Positions 56,278 to 64,000 of a stretch of 64,000 bases of DNA are shown here, one piece after another; the first letter of the stretch is position 1; each line of letters opens with the position of its first letter. Below the pieces are notes generated by a model, which was given only the letters and a program-made list of their open reading frames with translations, had not been told where the DNA came from and searched no databases. This DNA is from Micromonospora nigra. GTDB lineage: Bacteria; Actinomycetota; Actinomycetes; Mycobacteriales; Micromonosporaceae. The translations under genes were made by a program, and so were the position numbers. Where the stretch lies: positions 5,420,001 to 5,484,000 of the forward strand of contig NZ_FMHT01000003.1 in the NCBI RefSeq assembly GCF_900091585.1. Reading direction: 5' to 3'.

Positions 56278-57453
56278 TCAGGCCTCGCGTGCTGGGCGAC
56301 CCCGGCCGGGGTCGCCCAGCACGCGAGGCGGAGCGGTCGACTCACGTACCCGCAGGGACGGGCTGATGACGACCCGGTGTGCGGGGCGATCGGGGTCGGT
56401 GAGCCGGTCGGCGACCAGTCGCACGGCGGCGCGGCCGATGGAGCGTCGTGGCGGCCGGACCGCGGTCAGCGGTGGGCTGAACAGCTCGGCGACCTCGTCG
56501 TCGTACGCCACGATGGAGAGTTCGCCGGGCACGGTCAGGTGCCGCTCCTCGCAGCGCTGCACCAGCGCGATCGCCTCGGGGTCGGCGTGCACCAGCAGCG
56601 CGGTGGTGCCGGTCTCCCGGCACTGGTGGAGGACGGCGTCGAGGGCGGCGTCCCGCTCTGGTGCGCGGGCGTCCGGCACCACCGCCGCGACCGTGGTCTC
56701 CGGGTTCAGGCCACACTCCGCCGTGGCGTCGAGCCAGCCGCGTCGCACGTGTCGGCTGGAGGGACTGTTGGCGGCGACCACGAGGCCGACCTTGCGGTGC
56801 CCGAGGGAGGTGAGGTGCCGCACCGCCATGGCCGCGCCGAGGGCGTGGTCGGTGACCACCGACTCCATCACGGCGTGGTGGCTACCCACCGTGGCCGTGC
56901 GTTCCAGCAGGACGACGGGGAAGCCGAGCTGGTCGAGCCACTCGATCGTACGTTCGGAGGTGGGTGCGTCCATGCGCGGCGCGATGATCAGGCCGTCGAC
57001 GGCCATCCGTTCCACGAGCCGGGCGAGCTGGGGCTTGTCGTCCTCTGTGTCGTACGAGGAGCCGCGCAGCACCACGCGCATGTCGAGTTCGCGGGCGGCC
57101 TCCTCGGCACCGCGGGCGACGTCCGGCCAGTAGTAGTCCAGCGAGGGCACCAGCATGCCGAGGGTGCGCCCGTCGAGCGGGTCGGGGCCCGCGCCGGGTG
57201 CCTCGTCGGCGGTCGGGGGGTCGTCCGGCGTGATCAGGGCGACCCCACCGTGGACCCGGCTCACCAGGCCTTCGGCGGCGAGCTGGGCGATATCGCGGCG
57301 GATGGTGACCGGCGCGGCGCCGAGCGCGTGGGAGAGGTCGGAGACGCGCATCGCCCCGTCGCGTTGCAGCGCCTCCAGCAGTTGCTGGCGGCGGGCGACC
57401 TGGAGCGGCCCGCGGGCCTCCGCCGTGCCGGCGGCGGGAATGTCCTTGGTCAT
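56278..57453 (-). CDS. DeoR-type HTH regulator with LacI-like sugar-binding domain
   Basis: A 391-residue regulator. The N-terminal winged helix (RRQQLLEALQRDGAMRVSDLSHALGAAPVTIRRDIAQLAAEGLVSRVHGGV) has the DeoR-family pattern. Residues about 95-370 are a periplasmic-binding-protein-like domain of the LacI type (LGMLVPSLDYYWPDVARGAEEAARELDMRVVLRGSSYD ... SIVAYDDEVAELFSPPLTAVRPPRRSIGRAAVRL). It likely senses a sugar and represses this cluster. ATG 57453 follows CGGAGG and overlaps the heparinase-like gene's stop (ATGA). Confidence 0.9.
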   Translation of the reverse strand: MTKDIPAAGTAEARGPLQVARRQQLLEALQRDGAMRVSDLSHALGAAPVTIRRDIAQLAAEGLVSRVHGGVALITPDDPPTADEAPGAGPDPLDGRTLGMLVPSLDYYWPDVARGAEEAARELDMRVVLRGSSYDTEDDKPQLARLVERMAVDGLIIAPRMDAPTSERTIEWLDQLGFPVVLLERTATVGSHHAVMESVVTDHALGAAMAVRHLTSLGHRKVGLVVAANSPSSRHVRRGWLDATAECGLNPETTVAAVVPDARAPERDAALDAVLHQCRETGTTALLVHADPEAIALVQRCEERHLTVPGELSIVAYDDEVAELFSPPLTAVRPPRRSIGRAAVRLVADRLTDPDRPAHRVVISPSLRVRESTAPPRVLGDPGRGRPAREA

Positions 57454-59393
57454 GGGGCACCTCCGAGGAACGCTTCGTGTGGCGGAAGCTCCTCCACGGT
57501 GAGGACGAGCTCGCCGGCTGGCCCGAACGCGGTGACGTCGATCTCAAGCCGGTGCAGCCGTGCTCCCCACACGTCGAAGAGCATAGGGTCCTCGATCGGG
57601 CGTACCGTCGCGGCGCAGGGGGCGGACGCCGGGCGCCAGCTGAGCCCGACCCGGCCGGCACCGTCGAGCGCGGTGACCTCGGCGCGGCCGGCGCCGAGCC
57701 GCACCTGGCCGGCGACGAGCAGGTGGACGTGGGTCGGCGGTGGTTCGACGGCCGGTTCGAGCTCCCAGACGTCGACGACCACGACGCGTCCGCTGTGGCG
57801 CTCCAGCCGGGCGGTGCGCCACCAGTGCCGCAGGTCCGGGCGCGGGTACGCGGCGGCGATGTCCATCGTGACCTCGGCCCTGGTGTCGTCGGTGGCGTGG
57901 GTGACGTGGCGGGCGGCGAAGCCCCGGCCGGGTGACTGACCGGTGGCGCGTACGCGCGGGACGTTGTGCCAGGTGCTCCGCATCGTCCAGATGCCGTACC
58001 GGTCCGGGCCGAACGTCTGCGCCGTGTAGGTGGGGCGACCGGCGTCGACGAGCACCGGCACCGCGTTGAGGGCGACCACGACGCTGCCGACGTCGTTGTG
58101 GTTGTGGTTCTCGCCGTTGTGGCCGCCCTTCGCCGCGAGCGTCAGACCCTCGACGCTGCCGGCGGTGCGGCGGGCGAGCATGACCTGTGTGGACGGCAGC
58201 CACACGTCACGCGGCAGCGGCGACCCGCCGGCTGCGGCGTGGACCCAGCCGGGGTCGGTCAGCGCCCGCAACAGCCGTCCGAGGTCCTGCTCGGCGCCGG
58301 CGACCGGTGCGTCGGGCCGGCGGTGGGCGGCGGCGTGGGCCTGCGCGTCCCGGTCGCCGACCCGGCGGGCGGCGCGGTGCAGGGCGTGCCAGGGCGGGGT
58401 GGTGGTCGGCCGGGCGGCGCCGTCCGCGTGGTTGAGGTACCAGGCACCGCCCAGGTGCGTGCGGTGCGGGAAGGCGACGGTGTGGCGCAGCGCGTCGCCG
58501 GGTACGCCGTCCAGCGCCCCGCCCGTGGCGTGGGCCAGGATGTCGAGCGCCTCCAGCGCCCGGCAGGCACCGTTCCACCAGTACTCGTAGCCCTCGTCGA
58601 CGGCACCGTCGGCGGGCAGCACCGCCACGTACCGGTCGAGCCCTTCGACGACCAGGTCGACCAGTTCGGCCCGCCGGGTCTGGTCATCGACCAGGCGCAG
58701 CGCGGCGACGAGGACGTTGCCGTGGATCCACGGGTTCCAGTTGTGCACGTCGCCGTCGAGGCCGAGCCAGTGCCAGTCGCGACGGGCGGTGAACGGGGTC
58801 AGCACGCGCCGGTCGACCTCGTGGCGGACGCGGGCGCGCAGGCCGGGCGCGTACGCGTCGAGCGGCTCGCCGAGCAGGTGGTCGATCCAGGCCAACTGCG
58901 CGGCGACCGCACCGGCACCCAGGTCGAGGTAAGGGTCCGTCACGGTGGGCAGGACCGCGCCGTGCACGGCGCGGGTGTCGTCGTGGGCGGGCCAGCACCA
59001 GCTGCTCTGCTCGCACAGCAGGGTCACGCCGTCGACGATCTCGTCGAGCCAGCCTTCGTCGAGGGTGACGGCGGCGACGACGGCGGCCCGGGTGAGTCGT
59101 CGCTGCCGGGCGAAGACCTGCCGCTCGTACGTGTCGCGGTCGCCGTCCCGGTGGTACCGGACGTACTGGCTGGCCAGCGGGGTCGGCCACGGGGTGGCCC
59201 GGGCACGCTCGGCGGGCGCCCGCAGGTGGGCCAGGGTGGGGCCGTGCAGGTGTGGCTCGGCCCAGACGTCGCGCTGCTGCGCCGGGGGCACCGGAAGGGC
59301 CAGCTCGGGGGGCAGGAGCAGCCCTTCGAGCCGGGCGGCACCGACCTCCCGCCAGGCCGAGGCGAGCGGGCCGACGAAGCGGTCAGCGGCCAT
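57450..59393 (-). CDS. Heparinase II/III-like polysaccharide lyase
   Basis: A 647-residue protein with an alpha/alpha-toroid N-terminal half (about 30-330) and a beta-sheet half with the heparinase II/III pattern GGHNGENHNHNDVGSVVVALNAVPVLVDAGRPTYTAQTFGPDRYGIW at about 425-470, which includes the conserved His/Tyr-rich stretch. No signal peptide is seen, so the enzyme acts in the cytoplasm, probably on imported oligosaccharides with uronic acids. GAGGAG precedes ATG 59393. It runs with the regulator downstream. Confidence 0.88.
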   Translation of the reverse strand: MAADRFVGPLASAWREVGAARLEGLLLPPELALPVPPAQQRDVWAEPHLHGPTLAHLRAPAERARATPWPTPLASQYVRYHRDGDRDTYERQVFARQRRLTRAAVVAAVTLDEGWLDEIVDGVTLLCEQSSWCWPAHDDTRAVHGAVLPTVTDPYLDLGAGAVAAQLAWIDHLLGEPLDAYAPGLRARVRHEVDRRVLTPFTARRDWHWLGLDGDVHNWNPWIHGNVLVAALRLVDDQTRRAELVDLVVEGLDRYVAVLPADGAVDEGYEYWWNGACRALEALDILAHATGGALDGVPGDALRHTVAFPHRTHLGGAWYLNHADGAARPTTTPPWHALHRAARRVGDRDAQAHAAAHRRPDAPVAGAEQDLGRLLRALTDPGWVHAAAGGSPLPRDVWLPSTQVMLARRTAGSVEGLTLAAKGGHNGENHNHNDVGSVVVALNAVPVLVDAGRPTYTAQTFGPDRYGIWTMRSTWHNVPRVRATGQSPGRGFAARHVTHATDDTRAEVTMDIAAAYPRPDLRHWWRTARLERHSGRVVVVDVWELEPAVEPPPTHVHLLVAGQVRLGAGRAEVTALDGAGRVGLSWRPASAPCAATVRPIEDPMLFDVWGARLHRLEIDVTAFGPAGELVLTVEELPPHEAFLGGAP

Positions 59394-59424
59394 GACTCCT
59401 CGGAGGTAGCGCGAGTGTGATCGA

Positions 59425-59441
59425 CTCTGATCGTATCAGAG
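59425..59441. promoter_or_regulatory. Palindromic operator CTCTGAT-CGT-ATCAGAG
   Basis: A perfect palindrome with seven-base arms lies 32 bases upstream of the heparinase-like gene in the divergent promoter region. TCTGATCGT recurs at 59573, and GAGCGTTTT occurs at 59439 and 59627. It is a good candidate for the neighbouring regulator's binding site. Confidence 0.65.
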
Positions 59442-59610
59442 CGTTTTGTAGCGACCGGAGACGTCGATGCGGAGAGGGGCGGGGAGCGGGGGTACGTTCG
59501 AGTCGCTTCCGTGGTGATGTGTGGCGGTCGAGCGGGAACCTGCCACCGCGGTCGAGGTGCGTGTCTGTGCCTTTCTGATCGTGCGTGGTCGTCCCGGTTC
59601 GATACAGGCA

Positions 59611-59640
59611 TTGACTTGTTTCGTTGTGAGCGTTTTACTT
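59611..59640 (+). promoter_or_regulatory. Candidate promoter of the DUF2264-transporter operon
   Basis: TTGACT (59611-59616) and TTTACT (59635-59640), 18 bases apart, fit a vegetative-type -35/-10 pair. GAGCGTTTT overlaps the -10 side, so an operator may cover it. It lies about 95 bases upstream of the gene. Confidence 0.5.
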
Positions 59641-59715
59641 CGGAAACCTGGCTGTTGCCTGCGCGTCACGTACGCGGGCAACGCGCCGCTCCGACACGCT
59701 CCTGGAGGCGGATCG

Positions 59716-59736
59716 ATGCGACGGGACTGCGGCTGA
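59716..59736 (+). CDS. Possible six-codon leader (MRRDCG) before DUF2264
   Basis: ATG 59716 has TGGAGG just upstream and reads six codons to TGA 59734-59736, overlapping the ATG 59736 of the DUF2264 gene (TGATG). The large gene has no ribosome site of its own. Either it is coupled to this mini-cistron, or a base is missing and the two are one N-terminus. Confidence 0.4.
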   Translation: MRRDCG

Positions 59737-61793
59737 TGGGTGGCGCAGCCGATGAGTCGGCATCCGCACCGGGCGGGGGTGCCGACACCGCCGACACCGC
59801 CGGGACCTGGAGCCGGGGTGACTGGTTGGCGCTGGCTGACCGGATGCTCGCTGCCGTCCGGCCCTTCGCGTCGCCCGGCCACGCACTGGTCGTCGTACCT
59901 GGCCGGGAAGGCGGCTACGGACGGGCCGTCGACGGCCTGGAGGGGTTCGCCCGGACGTTCCTGCTGGCCGGCTTCCGGATCGCCGGTGCGCGGGGAGCGG
60001 GTGTCGAGGAGCTGGCCGACTGGTACGCGGCGGGAGTCGCGGCCGGTACCGACCCGAGGTGTGCCGACCGCTGGGTGCGGCTGGACGAGCACCCCCAGGC
60101 GAAGGTCGAGGCCGCCTCCCTCGCGCTCGTCCTCGACCTGACCCGCCCGTGGATCTGGGACCGGCTGCCGTCCGAGGTGCGGGAGCGGGTGGTGGACTAC
60201 CTGACCCCGGCGGTCGGCGACGCCAGCTACCCGCGGATCAACTGGGTCTGGTTCCGGCTGGTCGTGCAGACGTTCCTGCGCTCGGTGGGCGGGCCGCACT
60301 CGATGGACGAGATGGCGGAGGACCTGGCCACCCACGACGGATTCGCCCGCGCGGACGGCTGGATGTCCGATGGGCCGGAGCGCGCCTACGACCACTACGT
60401 GGGCTGGGCACTGCACGTCTATCCGACGTTGTGGGCGCGGATGGCCGGCGCGGCGGAGTTGGCCGCCGGGCGCCGGGAGCGGGATCTGGCCGGTCTCGAC
60501 CGGTACCTGCGTGACGCGGTCGCGCTCGTGGGCGCGGACGGATCGCCGCTGGTGCAGGGGCGCAGCCTGATCTACCGGTTCGCGGCGGCGGCGCCGTTCT
60601 GGGTCGGCGCGATCGCGCAGGTGCCGTCGGTCAGCCTCGGCCAGCTGCGCCGCGCCGCCACCGGCGTCGTGCGCCACTTCGTCGACCGTGGCGCCTTCGA
60701 CGACCGTGGTCTGCTCACCATGGGCTGGCACGGGCCGTGGCCACGCCTGGCCCAGGCCTACTCGGGGCCCGGCTCGCCGTACTGGGCCAGCAAGGGCCTG
60801 CTCGGCATCGCCCTGCCCGCCGACCATCCGGTCTGGACGGCGGCGGAGGAGCCGCTGCCGGTCGAGGAGCGGGACACCGTCCGGGCCGTACGCGCGCCGG
60901 GCTGGCTGGTCTCGGCCACCCGCGCCGACGGCATCGTCCGGGTGGTCAACCACGGCACCGACCACGCCGTCGAGGACGCCACCGTCGGTGACTCGCCGCT
61001 CTACGCCCGGCTCGGCTACTCCACCGCGACCAGCCCCGTCCTCGACGAGAGCGGCTGGGCCACCCCGCTCGACCAGTCCGTCACCCTCGTCGACGAGCGG
61101 GGTCGGGCCACCCATCGGGCCGGGATGCGCCTGCTGACGACGCACGTCGGCGGCGATGGTGTGGGGGTGGCCGGGTCACGCACCCTCGCCCACTGGGTGG
61201 ATCCGGACCCGGGCCACCGTGACCACGGCGGTGGCCGTGCCGGCACCTGCCGACCGGCCGGGCACCTCACCGTGTACTCGCTGGTCCTCGGGCCATGGGA
61301 GCTGCGTCTGGTGCGGGTCGACGATCTCGCCGACGGCCTCGACGCCGCCGGGTTGCGGCTGCGGGTCGGTGGCTGGGCCGTTGCCGGTGACGCGGTGGCC
61401 ACCTTCGGCGGCGGCGCGGTCAGCGTGACCGGAGCGGGCCTGACGAGTTCGCTCGACGGCGTGCACGGCGGTGGCACGGCCGGTGCCACGACCCTTCCCG
61501 ACGGCGGGCCGCTCGCCGGTGGCCTCGTCGTGCCCTGGGTCGACCACCCGGTCCGGCCCGGTGCGTGGGTCGTCGTCCTCACCGGGCTGTCCGGAGCCCG
61601 TGCGGTCACGGCCAGACAGGCGTGCCGGGTCGTGCTGGACGAGGACGCCGGCGGCCTGCGTGTCGCGGCCGTCTGGCCGGGCGGGGCGAGCACGGTGACC
61701 CGACTGGACCCCGAGCGGGCCAGAACCGCGGTCCAGCGACCTGGTAGCAGTCCGGGCCGATCCGAGGCCCCTGACCTGAGGAGTAACGGATGA
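59736..61793 (+). CDS. DUF2264 domain protein
   Basis: A 685-residue protein. Residues about 20-370 match DUF2264 (WLALADRMLAAVRPFASPGHALVVVPG ... RINWVWFRLVVQTFLRSVGGPHS ... GWALHVYPTLWARM), an alpha/alpha-barrel-like family of unknown activity found in carbohydrate clusters. The rest is beta-rich. No signal peptide is evident. It is first in an operon with an ABC sugar importer, whose binding-protein ATG overlaps its stop (ATGA). It may act on an imported sugar or oligosaccharide. Confidence 0.88.
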   Translation: MGGAADESASAPGGGADTADTAGTWSRGDWLALADRMLAAVRPFASPGHALVVVPGREGGYGRAVDGLEGFARTFLLAGFRIAGARGAGVEELADWYAAGVAAGTDPRCADRWVRLDEHPQAKVEAASLALVLDLTRPWIWDRLPSEVRERVVDYLTPAVGDASYPRINWVWFRLVVQTFLRSVGGPHSMDEMAEDLATHDGFARADGWMSDGPERAYDHYVGWALHVYPTLWARMAGAAELAAGRRERDLAGLDRYLRDAVALVGADGSPLVQGRSLIYRFAAAAPFWVGAIAQVPSVSLGQLRRAATGVVRHFVDRGAFDDRGLLTMGWHGPWPRLAQAYSGPGSPYWASKGLLGIALPADHPVWTAAEEPLPVEERDTVRAVRAPGWLVSATRADGIVRVVNHGTDHAVEDATVGDSPLYARLGYSTATSPVLDESGWATPLDQSVTLVDERGRATHRAGMRLLTTHVGGDGVGVAGSRTLAHWVDPDPGHRDHGGGRAGTCRPAGHLTVYSLVLGPWELRLVRVDDLADGLDAAGLRLRVGGWAVAGDAVATFGGGAVSVTGAGLTSSLDGVHGGGTAGATTLPDGGPLAGGLVVPWVDHPVRPGAWVVVLTGLSGARAVTARQACRVVLDEDAGGLRVAAVWPGGASTVTRLDPERARTAVQRPGSSPGRSEAPDLRSNG

Positions 61794-63091
61794 AACGTGC
61801 AATATCGGTTGCCGTCAGTGCCGCGACGGCACTGACCCTCGTCCTCGCCGGCTGCGGCGGCGAGGACGAGCCGGTCGACCCGAACGCCCCGGTGACGATC
61901 ACCCTGGCGGGTTGGAGCCTGGCGTCGACACCGGAGTTCAAGACCCTCGCCGACGGCTTCAAGGCGAGCCACCCCAACGTGACGGTGGAACTCAAGGAGT
62001 ACGACGCCGCCAACTACGACACCCAGATGACCGCCGACCTGGCCGCCGGCACCGCCCCGGACGTGTACGTACTGAAGAACCTGAAGAACTTCTACACCTA
62101 CCAGAGCGGCGGCCAACTGCTCGACGTCAGCGATGCCTCCTCGGCTCTTGCCGGAGTGAGTTCGGCCGCCGCCTACCAGGTCGACGGCAAGACGTACGCG
62201 GTGCCGTACCGGCAGGACTCCTGGGTGCTGTTCTACAACAGGGACCTGTTCGCCAAGGCGAGGGTGAACCCGCCGGACGGCAGCTGGACCTGGGACGACT
62301 ACGTCACCGCGGCCAAGGCGCTGACCACCGGCCTGCAGGGTGCCGGCTCCACCGCGACCGGCACCTACCAGCACGTCTTCCAGTCCACGGTGCAGGGGTT
62401 CGCCCTCGCCCAGACGCCGGGCGCGGACCTGCTCTCCGGTGACTTCGCCTATCTCAAGCCGTACTACCAGCGCTCCCTGGACCTCCAGGCGGCCGGCGCG
62501 CAGCCGACCTACGGCACCGCGAACACCAACAAGCTCACCTACCAGGCGCAGTTCGGCAAGCAACAGTCGGCGATGCTGCTGATGGGCACCTGGTACATCG
62601 CGACCCTGCTCAAGCAGCGCTCCACCGGAGACGCCGACACGTTCGAGTGGGGCATCGCCCCGGCACCCCAGTTCGACAGGTCCACCACCGGCACCTCCGC
62701 CACGCCGGTCACCTTCGGCGACCCGACCGGGCTCGGCATCAACCCGAGGATCGACAGGTCGAAGGTCGCGGCGGCCAGGGCGTTCCTGCAGTACGTGGCC
62801 AGCGAGGAGGCCGGCAAGGCTCTCGCCGCAATCGGCATCACGCCGGCCCGGGTCACCGACGCGGTCAGCCGGACCCTGTTCGGGCTCGACGGCGTGCCGC
62901 AGGACGAGCTGTCGACCTTCGCGTACGCCACCCACACGATCAAGCCGGAGAACCCGGTGTCCAAGCACACCGCCGGCCTGCAGAACATTCTCAACGAGAC
63001 ACACTCGGCGATCCTGTCCGACAGCAAGGGCGTCGACGCGGCGTTGAACGAGGCGCAGAGCCGCGCCAAGAACGAGGTCCTCAACCAGTGA
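61790..63091 (+). CDS. ABC transporter sugar-binding lipoprotein
   Basis: A 433-residue family-1 extracellular solute-binding protein. The lipobox LVLAGC gives a lipidated Cys near residue 22. The body has VTITLAGWSLASTPEFKTLADGFKASHPNVTVELKEYD, ADLAAGTAPDVYVL, and TYAVPYRQDSWVLFYNRDLFAKA, typical of oligosaccharide-binding proteins. GAGGAG precedes ATG 61790, which overlaps the DUF2264 stop. It delivers sugars to the permease that follows. Confidence 0.95.
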   Translation: MKRAISVAVSAATALTLVLAGCGGEDEPVDPNAPVTITLAGWSLASTPEFKTLADGFKASHPNVTVELKEYDAANYDTQMTADLAAGTAPDVYVLKNLKNFYTYQSGGQLLDVSDASSALAGVSSAAAYQVDGKTYAVPYRQDSWVLFYNRDLFAKARVNPPDGSWTWDDYVTAAKALTTGLQGAGSTATGTYQHVFQSTVQGFALAQTPGADLLSGDFAYLKPYYQRSLDLQAAGAQPTYGTANTNKLTYQAQFGKQQSAMLLMGTWYIATLLKQRSTGDADTFEWGIAPAPQFDRSTTGTSATPVTFGDPTGLGINPRIDRSKVAAARAFLQYVASEEAGKALAAIGITPARVTDAVSRTLFGLDGVPQDELSTFAYATHTIKPENPVSKHTAGLQNILNETHSAILSDSKGVDAALNEAQSRAKNEVLNQ

Positions 63092-64000
63092 GCTCGCCGG
63101 CGGGTCCGGCGCGTCGCCCACGCCGCACGCCGGACCAGCTGCCAAGCCGGACGCCCCGGAGAGTGCCCATGGCAACGATGCCGCGAACGCGGCCTGGACG
63201 CAGCCTGGTGTGGCGCAACACCTTGGCCGGTTGGTCGTTCATCCTGCCCAACTTCGTCGGCTTCGCCGCGCTCACGCTCGTGCCGGTCGCCGTGCTGTTC
63301 TACGTCTCCTTCACCAACTGGAACGTCTTCGGCGTGGCCGAGTGGACCGGCACCGCGAACTTCCGCCGGATGTGGGCCGACGCGAGTTTCTGGACCGCGC
63401 TGCGCAACACCGTCTACTACACCGTCTTCCACATCCCACTGACCCTGGTGGCCGCGCTGGGCCTCGCGCTGCTGCTCAACCGCAAGCTCCGTGGCGTGCG
63501 GTTCTTCCGCACCGTCGCGTTCTTCCCGTACATCACGTCGATCGTCGCGATCGCGGTCGTCTGGAACCAGTTGTTCAGCCCCGAGTACGGGCCGGTCAAC
63601 GCCCTCCTCCGCACGGCCGGGGTGGGCGACCCGCCGGGCTGGACGACGTCGGGGGACTGGTCGATGCCGGCGGTCATCATCGTCGGCACCTGGCGGTACA
63701 TGGGCTACTACATGCTGCTCTTCCTGGCCGGCCTGCAGACCATCCCGGCCCAGCTCCACGAGGCGGCCCAGATCGACGGCGCCAACCCGTGGCAACGGTT
63801 CGTGAACGTGACACTTCCGGGGCTGCGGCACACCACGTTCTTCGTCACCGTGATGCTGACCATCGAGAGCTTCAAGGTCTTCGACCTCATCCTGGTGATG
63901 ACGCAGGGCGGCCCTGGTCAGTCGACCTTGGTGCTGTCGCACTACATCTACCAGAAGGGCTTCGTGGAGAACCAGTTCGGTTACGCCTCGGCGGTCTCCA
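63088..64000 (+). CDS. ABC sugar transporter permease (MalF-like), cut by the window end
   Basis: The first 304 residues of an inner-membrane permease. GTG 63088 overlaps the binding-protein stop (GTGA); ATG 63169 is an alternative start. Membrane helices begin at AGWSFILPNFVGFAALTLVPVAVLFYVSFTNWNVF. The EAA cytoplasmic loop that contacts the ATPase is EAAQIDGANPWQRFVNVTLPGL near residue 230. A second permease would be expected beyond the window; the gene continues past 64000. Confidence 0.93.
   Translation, partial: MSSPAGPARRPRRTPDQLPSRTPRRVPMATMPRTRPGRSLVWRNTLAGWSFILPNFVGFAALTLVPVAVLFYVSFTNWNVFGVAEWTGTANFRRMWADASFWTALRNTVYYTVFHIPLTLVAALGLALLLNRKLRGVRFFRTVAFFPYITSIVAIAVVWNQLFSPEYGPVNALLRTAGVGDPPGWTTSGDWSMPAVIIVGTWRYMGYYMLLFLAGLQTIPAQLHEAAQIDGANPWQRFVNVTLPGLRHTTFFVTVMLTIESFKVFDLILVMTQGGPGQSTLVLSHYIYQKGFVENQFGYASAVS

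Overview
The window is very GC-rich actinobacterial DNA, most likely from a Micromonosporaceae member (Micromonospora-like). The evidence is the strong G/C bias at codon third positions, frequent GTG/TTG starts, and gene order. After the 3' end of an rRNA operon (partial 23S, 5S, terminator), positions 2145-31458 follow closely the Mycobacterium tuberculosis Rv1691-Rv1713 order: TPR protein, HAD phosphatase, small protein, tlyA, NAD kinase, recN, steA, mctB-like, pyrG, NUDIX, xerD, parA, scpA, scpB, rluB-type pseudouridine synthase, cmk, der. A cell-envelope block (GT4-type phosphotransferase, MurJ-like flippase, glycosyltransferase, alkaline-phosphatase-like membrane protein) sits between mctB and pyrG, and ald lies before xerD. 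Stop/start overlaps (ATGA, GTGA, TGATG) are frequent, pointing to translationally coupled operons. NAD kinase, normally essential, is broken by an apparent single-base loss in a G-run, which is probably a base-call error.

Positions 31724-46434 are an integrated actinomycete integrative and conjugative element (AICE) inserted in the 3' half of a tRNA-Pro(GGG) gene. It is bounded by a 45-bp perfect direct repeat (attL/attR), and an 18-bp sequence lies about 97 bp inside each end (candidate integrase arm sites). It carries integrase, excisionase, a replication module (primase-polymerase, C5 DNA methyltransferase, DUF3631 ATPase with an iteron-like array in its 3' end), an FtsK/TraB-type DNA translocase followed by a large GCTAGC inverted repeat (candidate clt), and a row of small membrane or zinc-ribbon genes. 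The last group includes genes of 30 and 56 codons. The divergent side has an HTH protein, an XRE-like regulator coupled to a cysteine hydrolase, and lower-GC cargo encoding an HNH-like protein and a DUF4145 protein.

Positions 46998-50776 hold an MmcQ/YjbR protein and a stress-signalling cluster: two GAF-ANTAR regulators, a STAS protein and a sigma-factor-like gene broken by an internal stop codon.

Positions 51300-64000 are a carbohydrate-use region. It has secreted GH43 enzymes with AbfB arabinose-binding domains in opposite domain orders and a GH5 enzyme with a ricin-type CBM. It also has a DeoR-type HTH fused to a LacI-like sugar-binding domain, and a heparinase II/III-like protein. Divergent from the last two runs a DUF2264 protein with an ABC sugar importer that leaves the window. 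Together these suggest breakdown and import of plant cell-wall or other acidic or arabinose-containing polysaccharides.
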